Below are positions 25,633-33,837 of a DNA stretch of 64,000 bases, in pieces. The DNA lies in assembly GCA_020636275.1 (NCBI GenBank), contig JACJYD010000005.1, positions 10,001 through 74,000 of the forward strand, given 5' to 3'. Positions within the stretch are counted from its first letter, which is position 1, and the number at the start of each line of letters is the position of its first letter. The stretch comes from Lewinellaceae bacterium (GTDB lineage: Bacteria > Bacteroidota > Bacteroidia > Chitinophagales > Saprospiraceae). Below the pieces are notes generated by a model that was not told the origin of the DNA, made no database searches, and saw only the letters and a list, made by a program, of their open reading frames with translations. A program made the translations under genes and the position numbers.

Positions 25633-26262
25633 TTTTAATAGAAGGTTCAGCTCTTCCTGAAATCGCTGAAAATACACTCCCACATGATACCCATCCATCA
25701 AGGCATGATGCACCTCGACCGATAAGGGCATCCACCACTTCCCGTCTGATTCGTAGTACTTCCCGAATACGATCTTCGGCACGCTGTCCTCGATGCCGAA
25801 GCGCCGGGGGTTTTTCACCCCGGTAAAGGAAACCCAGGGCATGACCGAGTAGTGGATCATATCGGGCGCATCGGAATCGGGGATATGAGAGGGATCAGCT
25901 TTCAGGCGGGCTATGCGCTGGGCGATGTGTTGTACGCAGGCCCCCCGTTCGGGCAGGTAGTCAAAGTAACAGAAACCAAAAGTGTGATCATCGTACAGGA
26001 CCGTTGTACCCCCGTTGATGCGATCGTAGCAGAGCACTTTCTCCCCCGCGATCCGCAGCCGGAAAGGTTCCATGTCGTTGGCGGTCTTCAGGGAATAGTA
26101 CAGGCAATGATGAAAAAAGGAGGCCCCTCGTTCCCGGCAAAACGCAAGCAAGGTGGTGACATCCAGATTGCCCGTCACGTTGAAGTACGGATCGTCGTAG
26201 GGACGGAAGAAATGGAAGGTTTTGCTGCGTTCCCAGGTGGCCAGGTCGATTTCGCGGTACAT
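25630..26262 (-). CDS. Chloramphenicol acetyltransferase-like (CatA-family) protein
   Basis: A 210-residue acetyl-CoA-dependent acyltransferase of the classical CAT fold. It shows RPYDDPYFNVTGNLDVT near the N-terminus, HHCLYYSLKTAND, MPWVSFTGV (the SPWxSFTGF region) and the catalytic histidine motif HHALMDGYHV close to the C-terminus. The active site is intact. Chromosomal CatA homologues of this size in Bacteroidota are often not resistance genes, so the acceptor substrate should be left open. Its stop codon is inside a REP-like arm, and a DUF1801 gene lies one base upstream. Confidence 0.85.
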   Translation of the reverse strand: MYREIDLATWERSKTFHFFRPYDDPYFNVTGNLDVTTLLAFCRERGASFFHHCLYYSLKTANDMEPFRLRIAGEKVLCYDRINGGTTVLYDDHTFGFCYFDYLPERGACVQHIAQRIARLKADPSHIPDSDAPDMIHYSVMPWVSFTGVKNPRRFGIEDSVPKIVFGKYYESDGKWWMPLSVEVHHALMDGYHVGVYFQRFQEELNLLLK

Positions 26263-26263
26263 G

Positions 26264-26686
26264 CTACTTTTCTATTTCCCCCATTTTTTTTTCGGAGAAG
26301 GATTGGCGGACCATATCTTTCAACACCTCCCAATCGACATCTGCCAGTTTTTTAATGTAGAGACAGCCTTTGCCGGTTTTATACTTGCCGAGTTTCTCCA
26401 ACTGATCCCGGTGTTTTTCCAGTCCTGACATGAGGTAAAGGGTCAGGGCCTGCTTGCGCGGAGAAAAACCGATCTGCATCCAATCGCCCTCCTGGCCGCT
26501 GGCGTATTTATAGTGGTAGCTGCCGAAGCCCACAATGCTGGTTCCCCACATTTTCGGCTCCTCCCCGGTGATCGTTTTCATCATGTCGAGAATGGCGAAG
26601 GCGTCTTTGCGCTTCTTTTCGTCTTCGACGCTGTGGAGGAAATCTTCGACGCTGGCATCGTTCTTTTTGGTTTTCAGTTCACTCAT
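26264..26686 (-). CDS. DUF1801 (YdhG-like) protein
   Basis: A 140-residue small cytosolic protein of the DUF1801 fold. Signature segments are VEDFLHSVEDEKKRKDAFAILDMMKTITGEEPKMWGTSIVGFGSYHYKYASG and WMQIGFSPRKQALTLYLM, with a conserved tail KTGKGCLYIKKLADVDWEVL. It has no established activity. The start MSELKTKK at 26686 fits family lengths; an in-frame ATG 13 codons upstream is less likely. Confidence 0.88.
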   Translation of the reverse strand: MSELKTKKNDASVEDFLHSVEDEKKRKDAFAILDMMKTITGEEPKMWGTSIVGFGSYHYKYASGQEGDWMQIGFSPRKQALTLYLMSGLEKHRDQLEKLGKYKTGKGCLYIKKLADVDWEVLKDMVRQSFSEKKMGEIEK

Positions 26687-26699
26687 AATGGATAATGGT

Positions 26700-27371
26700 T
26701 TACATTGAAAAATAGACAATCCCACTCACAAGGCCCCCAAAAATGCCCAAATTAAACAAGGTGCGCAAGGCCTTTGCTTTCGGCGTATTTGCCAAAACAC
26801 GTGCATTCCAGTACATCGTCAACCCGATAAAGGCGATGAAAAGGGGGATTTCCAGTCCTGGAACATCCAGTTTGCCCAGAATGATGGAGGGAATGGAAAA
26901 TACCACGATCCAGATACTCAGGTTGTACGAGTTCATGACCAGATGTTCGTACAGATTTTTTCGAAAACCCCAATAGGCGAGGTAGCTGGAAAACGTAAGC
27001 AGTGGCAGCATCAGCAACAGGAAGGCCAGTTGCCCGCTGAAGTTCTCGATGTCAATGGTCAGGGTGAGGAATTTGTTTTTGGCGAGCAGGAAATTGATTC
27101 CCAGAAAGATCGTGGCGGTAAGCAGGAATTTATTGGGGCTGTAGTAGAAATTGCGGAAACCGTCCCAGTAGTTGACGACCAGTTTTTGGGGGTCGCGAAA
27201 GGCGATCTTCAGATTGGCCCACAGGGACCGGTCGAGGGAGAGGAAGGAGTTGACGGAATCTTCCAGGAATTGCCTGAAATTCAGCCGGCGTCCGGTGTAT
27301 TGCTGACCGCATTCGGGGCAGTAATGAGCAGTGATGTCGCTTTGGCAATGAGAACACTTGGTCACCGGCAA
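26700..27371 (-). CDS. DUF3667 membrane protein with N-terminal zinc ribbon
   Basis: A 223-residue protein of the DUF3667 family. Residues 6-24 carry two CxxC pairs (CSHCQSDITAHYCPECG), a zinc-ribbon-like site. FRQFLEDSVNSFLSLDRSLWANLKIAFRDPQKLVVNYWDGFRNFYYSPNKFLL, the family core, follows, and then five hydrophobic segments. It is an inner-membrane protein of unknown function. Confidence 0.87.
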   Translation of the reverse strand: MPVTKCSHCQSDITAHYCPECGQQYTGRRLNFRQFLEDSVNSFLSLDRSLWANLKIAFRDPQKLVVNYWDGFRNFYYSPNKFLLTATIFLGINFLLAKNKFLTLTIDIENFSGQLAFLLLMLPLLTFSSYLAYWGFRKNLYEHLVMNSYNLSIWIVVFSIPSIILGKLDVPGLEIPLFIAFIGLTMYWNARVLANTPKAKALRTLFNLGIFGGLVSGIVYFSM

Positions 27372-27423
27372 TTTTTTTTGGTTTGGTGAAGATCAATGGC
27401 CAAACAAGATAGCGAGAATATGC

Positions 27424-28851
27424 TTATTGGTTCATTCCCTCGAGCAGGGTCTTTTTGGGGAAATACTGGCAATAGCAAACCGGAAAGAACAGGCAGAAGG
27501 TCGTGCCACTGGCCTCATGGCTGCTAACTTCGATGCGAATATCGAGCAGGGTGGTGAGTTTTTTTACGATCGAAAGCCCCAGTCCGGTTCCTTTCACGCG
27601 GGCGTTGCGCGACTGGTCGGTCCGGTAGAACCGGTCGAACAGTTTGGGCAAATGCTCGGCTGGAATGCCGGGCCCATTATCGTGGATCGACAAGCATCCG
27701 CTCTCCGGATTCCAGGTGCAGGTGATCTGTCCTCCGGCGTTACCGTATTTGATGGCGTTGTCGATCAGGTTATCGAGGATGCGTTCGAGCAGTCCGCTAT
27801 CGGTATGGATACAAAGATCGGGTGGGAGGTCGAAATGAAACTGCATCCTTTTTTCGTCCAGCCTGGGCTGCCATTTTTCCTGTTGGAGCAGGAAAAGGGG
27901 AAAAAGCTGGATGTCTTCTTTTTTGACCTGCACCTGGCCGGCTTCCAGTCGCGTCAGCTGCAGGAGTTGGTCCAGGAGTTGGTCGATGCGATCTACCTGG
28001 CGGATCACTTGTTCGATCTTCTCTGCGTATTGACTGGGCTCCCGGTCTTTTCGGATCAACACTTCCAGGGTGCCCCGGATGGCGGCCAGGGGGGTGCGCA
28101 GTTCATGGGAAGCATCTGAGGTAAATTGCTTCTCCCGGTGCAGCCCGCTCTCGATACGCCAAAGCAGGTCGTTGATCGTGTTGGCCAGTTTGTAAATTTC
28201 GTCTTTATGTCCGGGCAAAGGCAGCCGTTGGTCGATCGTCGCGTCGCTGATCTGGGAGGCTACGCGGATCAGTTGATGCACCGGGGAGATCGCGGTGGAA
28301 GCCGCCAGGGAAGAGGCCAGGTAGAGGACCAGCAACACGAAGGGGAAGGTCAGCAACAGGGTCGTTTTCAGATTCTTCAAAACAATGGCAGACTCCTCGC
28401 GCGACACCCCTACGCAAAGGTGACCGATGATCGCACCTTGTTCGTTGTGCAGCGGGTATTGGCTGACCCGGACCCGTTTCGAGTTGATCTGGCTATTGAA
28501 GACGTATTTCCCCTTCACCGACAGGTCGAAAGGGAGGAGGTCCAGCTGAAGATTGGCCGATTGATACAGGATCTCTCCGCTAGTATTGACTACCTGAAAA
28601 AAAGCCGGATTGACATCCGTGTGCTGGTGCTCTTTTTCTTCCCGCGACGGGAGCAGGTCGGTATACAGGGAGTCGCCGCTCCAATGCAGCGAACTGAACA
28701 GCGTAGCAGCCTCTTCCTGAATGTCGGAATCCAGGTGGTTGTAGGATGTGTAGAACACCACGCCATAAACCAGCAGGAACACCCCGGCCGTCGTGATTGC
28801 GGCCACCAGCGTATTGACGAGCGCCACCCGGTCTTTAAACCGAACTTTCAT
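27424..28851 (-). CDS. Sensor histidine kinase with HAMP domain
   Basis: A 475-residue membrane kinase of an OmpR-type two-component system. TM1 is at about 12-35 and TM2 at about 161-188, with a periplasmic sensor domain of about 125 residues between. A HAMP linker follows, then phospho-accepting His249 in DASHELRTPLAAIRG. The ATP-binding domain has the N box at 361-370 (NLIDNAIKYG), DNGPGIP, FDRFYRTD and GTGLGLSIV. The regulator gene lies four bases upstream in the same operon. The signal is unknown; the sensor domain has no heavy-metal or nutrient motif that I recognise. Confidence 0.93.
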   Translation of the reverse strand: MKVRFKDRVALVNTLVAAITTAGVFLLVYGVVFYTSYNHLDSDIQEEAATLFSSLHWSGDSLYTDLLPSREEKEHQHTDVNPAFFQVVNTSGEILYQSANLQLDLLPFDLSVKGKYVFNSQINSKRVRVSQYPLHNEQGAIIGHLCVGVSREESAIVLKNLKTTLLLTFPFVLLVLYLASSLAASTAISPVHQLIRVASQISDATIDQRLPLPGHKDEIYKLANTINDLLWRIESGLHREKQFTSDASHELRTPLAAIRGTLEVLIRKDREPSQYAEKIEQVIRQVDRIDQLLDQLLQLTRLEAGQVQVKKEDIQLFPLFLLQQEKWQPRLDEKRMQFHFDLPPDLCIHTDSGLLERILDNLIDNAIKYGNAGGQITCTWNPESGCLSIHDNGPGIPAEHLPKLFDRFYRTDQSRNARVKGTGLGLSIVKKLTTLLDIRIEVSSHEASGTTFCLFFPVCYCQYFPKKTLLEGMNQ

Positions 28852-28854
28852 TTT

Positions 28855-29535
28855 TTAGGAGTATTCATTAATTCGATATCCAATTCCGCGGACAGTCTCG
28901 ATAAATGAGTTGGCCCCGGGCTCATCGAGTTTTTTTCGAAGAAAATTGATGTACACATCGATCACCGAGGTGTCGTATTCAAAATGGATATCCCAGACTT
29001 GTTCAATGATGCGGCTTCTGGGGCAAACTTTTCCCTTGTTGCGGAGCAGATGTTCCAGCAAGGCAAATTCTTTCTGGGTGAGTTCGATCCGCCTTCCATT
29101 TTTCATCACGACGTGCTTGTCGGCGTACAATTCGATCGATCCGTGGCGAAGCTGTTGCTGATCTTCTTCCTGGCTGGTGCGCAGCAGTGCGCGCAGCCTG
29201 ACCAGCAATTCAGCGAATGCGAATGGTTTGCGGATATAGTCGTTGGCGCCGGACTCAAACCCGAGCACGACATCGTCGACCTGATCTTTAGCGGTGATAA
29301 ATACGATGGGTTTCTGCGGTGCTTTTTCCCGTACCGCCTTACAAATTTCCAACCCACTGATGCCGGGCAGCATCCAGTCCAGGAGGTATAGGTGATAGGA
29401 TTCCAGGCCTTCCAGGGCTAATCGCATTCCTTCATGGCCATCCTCGGCCACATCCACTGTGAAGCCCTCTTCTTCCAGTCCCTCCCGAATGAAGTTGGCG
29501 ATGGGCCATTCATCTTCTACGAGGAGGATTCTCAT
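28855..29535 (-). CDS. OmpR-family response regulator
   Basis: A 226-residue regulator. The receiver domain has the acidic pocket LVEDEW, the phosphorylated Asp53 in LLDWMLPG and Lys103 in IRKPFAF. The C-terminal winged helix has the ELTQKEFALLEHLLRNKGKVCPRSRIIEQVW and DVYINFLRKKLDE segments of the OmpR/PhoB class. It is co-transcribed with the downstream histidine kinase. No target gene is apparent from position; the DinB-like gene downstream of neither is an obvious target. Confidence 0.94.
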   Translation of the reverse strand: MRILLVEDEWPIANFIREGLEEEGFTVDVAEDGHEGMRLALEGLESYHLYLLDWMLPGISGLEICKAVREKAPQKPIVFITAKDQVDDVVLGFESGANDYIRKPFAFAELLVRLRALLRTSQEEDQQQLRHGSIELYADKHVVMKNGRRIELTQKEFALLEHLLRNKGKVCPRSRIIEQVWDIHFEYDTSVIDVYINFLRKKLDEPGANSFIETVRGIGYRINEYS

Positions 29536-29562
29536 GTAGGAAAGTTATGAAAAAAAAAGCAC

Positions 29563-30114
29563 TTACAGATCATCGGTAAAATGCTTGCGTTGTTTGGGCT
29601 TTGAAAATTTTTCGGCATTGTAATTCCCGGACCTTCCTTTTGGAATGGAAAGCGAGGTCCAGGCTTCGTCCTGTGCCATTTTTCCAATAAACACGATCTG
29701 TCCGATATGGTACGGATAGTGGGCCAGTTGCCGGTTGATAGCCTCCATTACGGTGTGCCCCATGTTTCGGATGTAGATGACCCGGTCCAGGTCTTTCTCG
29801 TGCAGGTCGTCCAGGGCGTTGAAAAAGCAAGCCCAGCCCTCGTTCCATTTTTGCATCATCTCTTCCCGGGTGGAAATGTCGTTCTCGAACTCAGCGTCCC
29901 GTTGCCGCCATTCTTTTTCTCCATCGGTGGTGAGAAATTCGGTCCACCGAGACAGCATGTTGCCCCACAAGTGCTTGACAATGGTGGCGATGCTGTTGCT
30001 CTCCGGGTTGTACTTCCAGAAAAGGACTTCGTCTGACAGTTGGTCAAAGGTCTTTTCGCCCAACTGCTTGTAGTATTCGAATTGTTTTCGTGCGCTTTCG
30101 AGGTAGGCATTCAT
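29563..30114 (-). CDS. DUF1572/DinB-like protein
   Basis: A 183-residue four-helix DinB-superfamily protein. YLESARKQFEYYKQLGEKTFDQL begins the first helix. Potential metal-binding histidines are at KHLWGNM and AHYPYHIGQIVFIGKM, the conserved HxxxHxGQI-type motif. Members of this superfamily are thought to be metal-dependent thiol-related transferases; the substrate is not known. It lies between the response regulator and the MORN-repeat gene, same strand. Confidence 0.88.
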   Translation of the reverse strand: MNAYLESARKQFEYYKQLGEKTFDQLSDEVLFWKYNPESNSIATIVKHLWGNMLSRWTEFLTTDGEKEWRQRDAEFENDISTREEMMQKWNEGWACFFNALDDLHEKDLDRVIYIRNMGHTVMEAINRQLAHYPYHIGQIVFIGKMAQDEAWTSLSIPKGRSGNYNAEKFSKPKQRKHFTDDL

Positions 30115-30125
30115 CGGATCGGGTT

Positions 30126-31184
30126 TTATTGGCGTTCAGTCCACTTTTGCACAATTTCGCTTACGCCGGCATCTTCCAGTCCGACACCGGCACTTTCTCC
30201 GGCGAAGCGCAGCATTCCACTGGCTTTTCCCGCTGAAAACATCCCCTCGAACACAGCCCCATCGGGAAAGGTTATTTTCCCTTCCCCATCCATTTCGTCG
30301 TTCTTCCAGCCGCCTTCATACCGGGCGCCGTTGAGGAAGTAAAAGGCCCCCTGGCCGGTCCGCCCTTTGTCGTCGAAGGCCCCCTCATAGTACTCCCCAT
30401 TCGGCCAGGTGTACTTGCCTTCGGTTTTGGCGCCATCGGCCCACTGTCCTTCGAACCGGTGTCCGTTGGCGTAGGTCATGACGCCGAAACCATGGGGTGT
30501 TCCGTTGTGAAAATCGCCCCGGTATTGATTGCCGTTGGCGTAGGAGATGGTGAACTGACCTTTTGGCCGGCCGGCGACCCATTCGCCTTCCAGGGTATTC
30601 CCGCCGATCTCGAGCTTGCCGTGTCCATCCCGGATGTTGTCGCGAAATTCGCCTTCGTAGCGGCTGCTGCCGGAGGCTTCGACGCCTTTGCCGTGGCGAA
30701 GCCCGTTTTGAAATTGCCCCGAGTAGATGGCTTCCGTTCCGAAGTAAATCGTCCCCACCCCATCGAATCGACCGTTTTTAAATTGTCCCTCGTACCGGCT
30801 GCCGTCGATCTCCACATAGCTACCCTTTCCGTTTTCACAATCGCCTTCCTGGCAGAAGCCGGTGATCTCGGCGATGGTCAGTTTCACTTCCCGGCGTGTC
30901 TCTCCGACGGTGAGTATTACTTCCGTACCGGCCGGTCCGTTGATCAGGTTGTTGATTTCGGGTATGCTCAGGCCGGCGGTGGGAACCCCATTCACAGCCT
31001 GTATGACCTCGCCCGGCCGGAGGTTGGTGCGCGCTGCCGGGGAATTGTACAGGATGCTTTCCACTTGTACACTCGGGCTGCCCTTCTTAAGGATCAGGTT
31101 GAGCCCGGAACCCACGAAGGATTGCTGGGCGAACAGGGGGAACAGGATGCCGCAAACGAGCAATAAGGTGGCCAATGATTTCAT
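30126..31184 (-). CDS. Secreted PDZ and MORN-repeat protein
   Basis: A 352-residue exported protein. The signal peptide (MKSLATLLLVCGILFPLFAQ) is followed by a PDZ domain (about 20-88, with ESILYNSPAARTNLRPGEVIQAVNGVP). From about 100 to 330 there are some ten MORN repeats of the form YEGQFKNGRFDGVGTIYF. MORN repeats usually sit on the cytosolic side of membranes in eukaryotes; here they would be periplasmic or surface-exposed. The combination suggests a scaffold or lipid-binding protein, with no enzyme domain visible. The start at 31184 was chosen because the signal peptide begins there. Confidence 0.85.
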   Translation of the reverse strand: MKSLATLLLVCGILFPLFAQQSFVGSGLNLILKKGSPSVQVESILYNSPAARTNLRPGEVIQAVNGVPTAGLSIPEINNLINGPAGTEVILTVGETRREVKLTIAEITGFCQEGDCENGKGSYVEIDGSRYEGQFKNGRFDGVGTIYFGTEAIYSGQFQNGLRHGKGVEASGSSRYEGEFRDNIRDGHGKLEIGGNTLEGEWVAGRPKGQFTISYANGNQYRGDFHNGTPHGFGVMTYANGHRFEGQWADGAKTEGKYTWPNGEYYEGAFDDKGRTGQGAFYFLNGARYEGGWKNDEMDGEGKITFPDGAVFEGMFSAGKASGMLRFAGESAGVGLEDAGVSEIVQKWTERQ

Positions 31185-31225
31185 TTTCACGCTTTTTGGA
31201 CGGGGAAAATACCAAAATTCTATTT

Positions 31226-32353
31226 TCACCATACCACATTCATGGCCGTTTTTTCGGAAACACCTACGCTCATCCCATCAACATAAACTTCGGCGTAAAC
31301 GTATACCGCATAGTTTTGGAAGCCGGTACGGGGCAGGTTGAGGGCATAGTAAGGCATCCAAACCACGGCCTCCTGAAGCGCGTAGGAGTTGGAAGGGATC
31401 TGGATGATCGGCGAGGTAGAAGCGGCATAGCCCCCTGCATCGCGATAGACGGTTTCCTGAGATGCGGTGGGCAGCAACTGGCCCTTGTCGTCGCAGAAAC
31501 GCATGACGATCTGGAGCGATTTCCCGGCGGCCTTTTCAATGACGCCGGGCAGGGTGAGTTTCATCCAATAGGTGCCCTGCGTGTTGGGAATATTATGCTC
31601 CACCAATGGAGCCTGCATATTTACCGAAAAATTGCCGGTGGGGGAAGCCGGCGCCACCTTGCCGTCGTACAGGTAGGTTACCATGTACCGGAACACTGCG
31701 CCCTTGCTGATCTCGATGCAGAAACTGCCGAAAGGGGCGTCCGTTTCGCCGATCTTATAAATGCCGTCGCGAACGGTAATCGTACCGACATCGGTGCCGA
31801 CAGCAGTTTTATATCCCGGATCGACCGGATAGACCTGAATGCCGCCGCTTTGGCTCAGCGTGAACAGATATTGCGATTTCGGCCCCCAGTATTTACTGTA
31901 TTCCGGCTTTTGGTGGATCGAATTGGAGGATCCTCCCAGAAAGTTGGCGATCAGGTACCCTCCGTCGTAGGCCCATGATTTAGCCTCCCGGTAGCACTGC
32001 CGGAGCCCGGTAGTCACGTCCCCGGATGGCAGGTTAAATACCTGGACATTGACCGATTGCCCTTCCGTCAGGGTGCTCACATCCTGGTCGAAAGTCCAGC
32101 CAATGCGAAAATATTGTTTGCAATCCGGGTGAGACTTCGGGGTCAGGGCGAACCAAAACTCAGCTCCGCGCGTATCGAGTCGCTTGATCTCCGGGTCGGA
32201 AACGATGTAGGTCGTTTGGTTGGGCGGCCCCTCATACCCATTTACAATGCCCGCGCACGACCAGTTTGTGATCGGATCGCTTTGGCCGAAAGTGGGTGTC
32301 AGGCCCATCGCAAAGAAGAGGAGCAGCCAGAAAATTGGAAATACCTTTTTCAT
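31226..32353 (-). CDS. Hypothetical secreted protein
   Basis: A 375-residue exported protein with a clear signal peptide (MKKVFPIFWLLLFFAMGLTPTFG). The mature part is rich in beta-type sequence, with few charged clusters and scattered single cysteines (Cys33, others). It has no type IX tail and no motif that I recognise. It is located 42 bases upstream of the MORN/PDZ gene on the same strand, so both may be co-transcribed exported proteins. Confidence 0.72.
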   Translation of the reverse strand: MKKVFPIFWLLLFFAMGLTPTFGQSDPITNWSCAGIVNGYEGPPNQTTYIVSDPEIKRLDTRGAEFWFALTPKSHPDCKQYFRIGWTFDQDVSTLTEGQSVNVQVFNLPSGDVTTGLRQCYREAKSWAYDGGYLIANFLGGSSNSIHQKPEYSKYWGPKSQYLFTLSQSGGIQVYPVDPGYKTAVGTDVGTITVRDGIYKIGETDAPFGSFCIEISKGAVFRYMVTYLYDGKVAPASPTGNFSVNMQAPLVEHNIPNTQGTYWMKLTLPGVIEKAAGKSLQIVMRFCDDKGQLLPTASQETVYRDAGGYAASTSPIIQIPSNSYALQEAVVWMPYYALNLPRTGFQNYAVYVYAEVYVDGMSVGVSEKTAMNVVW

Positions 32354-32427
32354 CTGTTATCGGTTTAATGGAAAATTGGAATTCCCCCGATAATACTGGT
32401 AAATCCGGCAACAGGCAATGATATTTG

Positions 32428-32820
32428 TCAGTGAGAAAGGCCTTCTTCCTTTTCGGATTTTTTCTTCCGGAGCCAGAATTTGACCCCGAATTCCAGTTCC
32501 AAAAAGAGGAACAGCAATCCAAATACGGACAAAACGAGCATGAACATGCCGGGGACATAGTTCTCCAGGCCGGGGAAGATAAGGTTGGCCGCGGTAGAAG
32601 GGACATTTCCGGAAGCGGCGAACCAGGCGATGAGCGCCAGGGTTGCCGCTACTCCGGCCAGGGCGCGACGCAGGTTCCTGCGCACCGAACGACTGCGTTG
32701 TACATCTGCTTTTATCAATTTCATGATACGGTCATCCAGGCCATAGGGCGCATTCAGATCGTCGAGCGATTGGAAAAGGGTGCGCAGTTCGTCGTCCTTA
32801 TATGGTTCCTCCTCTTTCAT
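32428..32820 (-). CDS. Membrane protein, probable anti-sigma partner
   Basis: A 130-residue protein with a cytosolic N-terminal part (ELRTLFQSLDDLNAPYGLDDRIMKLIKADVQ) and two membrane segments (about 49-70 and 88-110) ending in a basic tail. It starts two bases after the ECF sigma factor gene, and its layout, a short cytosolic helix region followed by membrane anchors, is that of a small anti-sigma factor. No zinc-type (ZAS) motif is seen. The call rests on position and topology only. Confidence 0.6.
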   Translation of the reverse strand: MKEEEPYKDDELRTLFQSLDDLNAPYGLDDRIMKLIKADVQRSRSVRRNLRRALAGVAATLALIAWFAASGNVPSTAANLIFPGLENYVPGMFMLVLSVFGLLFLFLELEFGVKFWLRKKKSEKEEGLSH

Positions 32821-32822
32821 AT

Positions 32823-33380
32823 TTAAAGCAACGTTTCTTTCTGGTAATTTTTTTGAAACTGGTCATAAAAATTTTTCCGGCCCCGATGCAGCAAGACCTT
32901 GATCTGGGCGATCGTAAAGCCGGTATGGGCTTCGATTTCCTGAAGGGACAGTTCCTGGAGGTAGAACAGCTGCAGGACAAGCGCCTCTTTCGGTTTGAGG
33001 AGGGAAAGGGTGTGCCGCACCAGTTGCTGCCGCTCCTTCTGTTCGAGCTGATGCATCGCATCATTCAGGTCGGGGATCGAGACCTCCTCCGGCTGGGCCG
33101 CTGTCAGCTCCGGCGTCTGGGCCTTTCGCTTCTGCACCAGCCGAAGGGCTTCGTTGACGACGATGCGGTGCAACCAGGTGCCGAATTGCGCATCGCCGCG
33201 AAATTTCTCGAGCCCCTGATAGGCCCGCAAAAAAGCATTTTGAACCACCTCCTCCGCTTCCGGGCGGTTATGCACCATACCCATCGCAATAGCATAGGCA
33301 CGATCCTGGTATTTCCCGACGAAATACCTGAACGCGTCCAAATCGCCTGCGCGTACTTTTTCGAGATAGTGGCTGTCCAC
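32823..33380 (-). CDS. ECF-type RNA polymerase sigma factor
   Basis: A 185-residue sigma-70 family factor with region 2 (DAFRYFVGKYQDRAYAIAMGMVHNRPEAEEVVQNAFLRAYQGLEKF, followed by GTWLHRIVVNEAL) and region 4 (LLKPKEALVLQLFYLQELSLQEIEAHTGFTIAQIKVLLHRGRKNFYDQF). Regions 1 and 3 are absent, the ECF arrangement. It is probably held inactive by the membrane protein encoded just downstream and released by an envelope signal. Confidence 0.93.
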   Translation of the reverse strand: MDSHYLEKVRAGDLDAFRYFVGKYQDRAYAIAMGMVHNRPEAEEVVQNAFLRAYQGLEKFRGDAQFGTWLHRIVVNEALRLVQKRKAQTPELTAAQPEEVSIPDLNDAMHQLEQKERQQLVRHTLSLLKPKEALVLQLFYLQELSLQEIEAHTGFTIAQIKVLLHRGRKNFYDQFQKNYQKETLL

Positions 33381-33405
33381 GCTAAGTGTTCTTTATTGCA
33401 CCTGT

Positions 33406-33747
33406 CTAGTCTTCGATTTTCCTGCCGATGCGCATTTCTACGAAATAAGACGATACGAGGCTTGCGCCGCCGAAGAGGAACATGAGCGCCGGATAGAGCG
33501 CTTCGTGGTCGCGACCGGGAAACTGGCTCAAGATATACGCAGCTATCAACCCGACGCCGACGCCGAAGAATAACATGCCTATCTTGATGCCGATAAAATT
33601 AGGGCTGGAAACCTTTTTATCTTCCGCCAAGGTGCCTTTCTCGATCATGGCCATCCGCTCATCGTGACGGGCCCTTATAAAGAAATACAGGGTGAACGCT
33701 ACGGCGATGATCAAAATGATAAAAATGAAGACGGGGGAAACTTGCAT
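33406..33747 (-). CDS. DUF6249-like membrane protein
   Basis: A 113-residue protein with an N-terminal membrane segment (VFIFIILIIAVAFTLYFFI), a cytosolic basic stretch (RARHDERMAMIEKG) and two more membrane segments towards the C-terminus. RHDERMAMIEKG is a hallmark of a small Bacteroidota family found beside ECF sigma factors. It precedes the sigma factor gene by 25 bases in the same direction and begins just after an inverted repeat, so it is likely the first gene of a three-gene regulatory operon. Confidence 0.75.
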   Translation of the reverse strand: MQVSPVFIFIILIIAVAFTLYFFIRARHDERMAMIEKGTLAEDKKVSSPNFIGIKIGMLFFGVGVGLIAAYILSQFPGRDHEALYPALMFLFGGASLVSSYFVEMRIGRKIED

Positions 33748-33760
33748 GGGTTTGTTTTTA

Positions 33761-33782
33761 ACGTAAATAAAATTGTTTACGT
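33761..33782. promoter_or_regulatory. Inverted repeat, candidate operator of the sigma-factor operon
   Basis: ACGTAAA and TTTACGT (33761-33767 and 33776-33782) are perfect inverted 7-mers eight bases apart, 14 to 35 bases upstream of the first gene of the sigma operon. The size and spacing fit a dimeric repressor site, but no regulator can be named. Confidence 0.4.
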
Positions 33783-33837
33783 CAACTTGGAAAGACCCGC
33801 GTCGAAAAAGGTTACAAGATGACCCCTGTTTTTTTTT

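Noticed and set aside
25630..26262. CatA-like gene as a mobile antibiotic resistance gene
   Set aside because: Chromosomal setting with ordinary composition and no insertion sequence, integron or plasmid genes; CatA-fold proteins often have other acceptors. Only a REP-like repeat is next to it.
26700..27371. DUF3667 protein as part of the two-component operon
   Set aside because: It is downstream on the same strand, but 52 bases away with no functional link; co-transcription cannot be shown from sequence.
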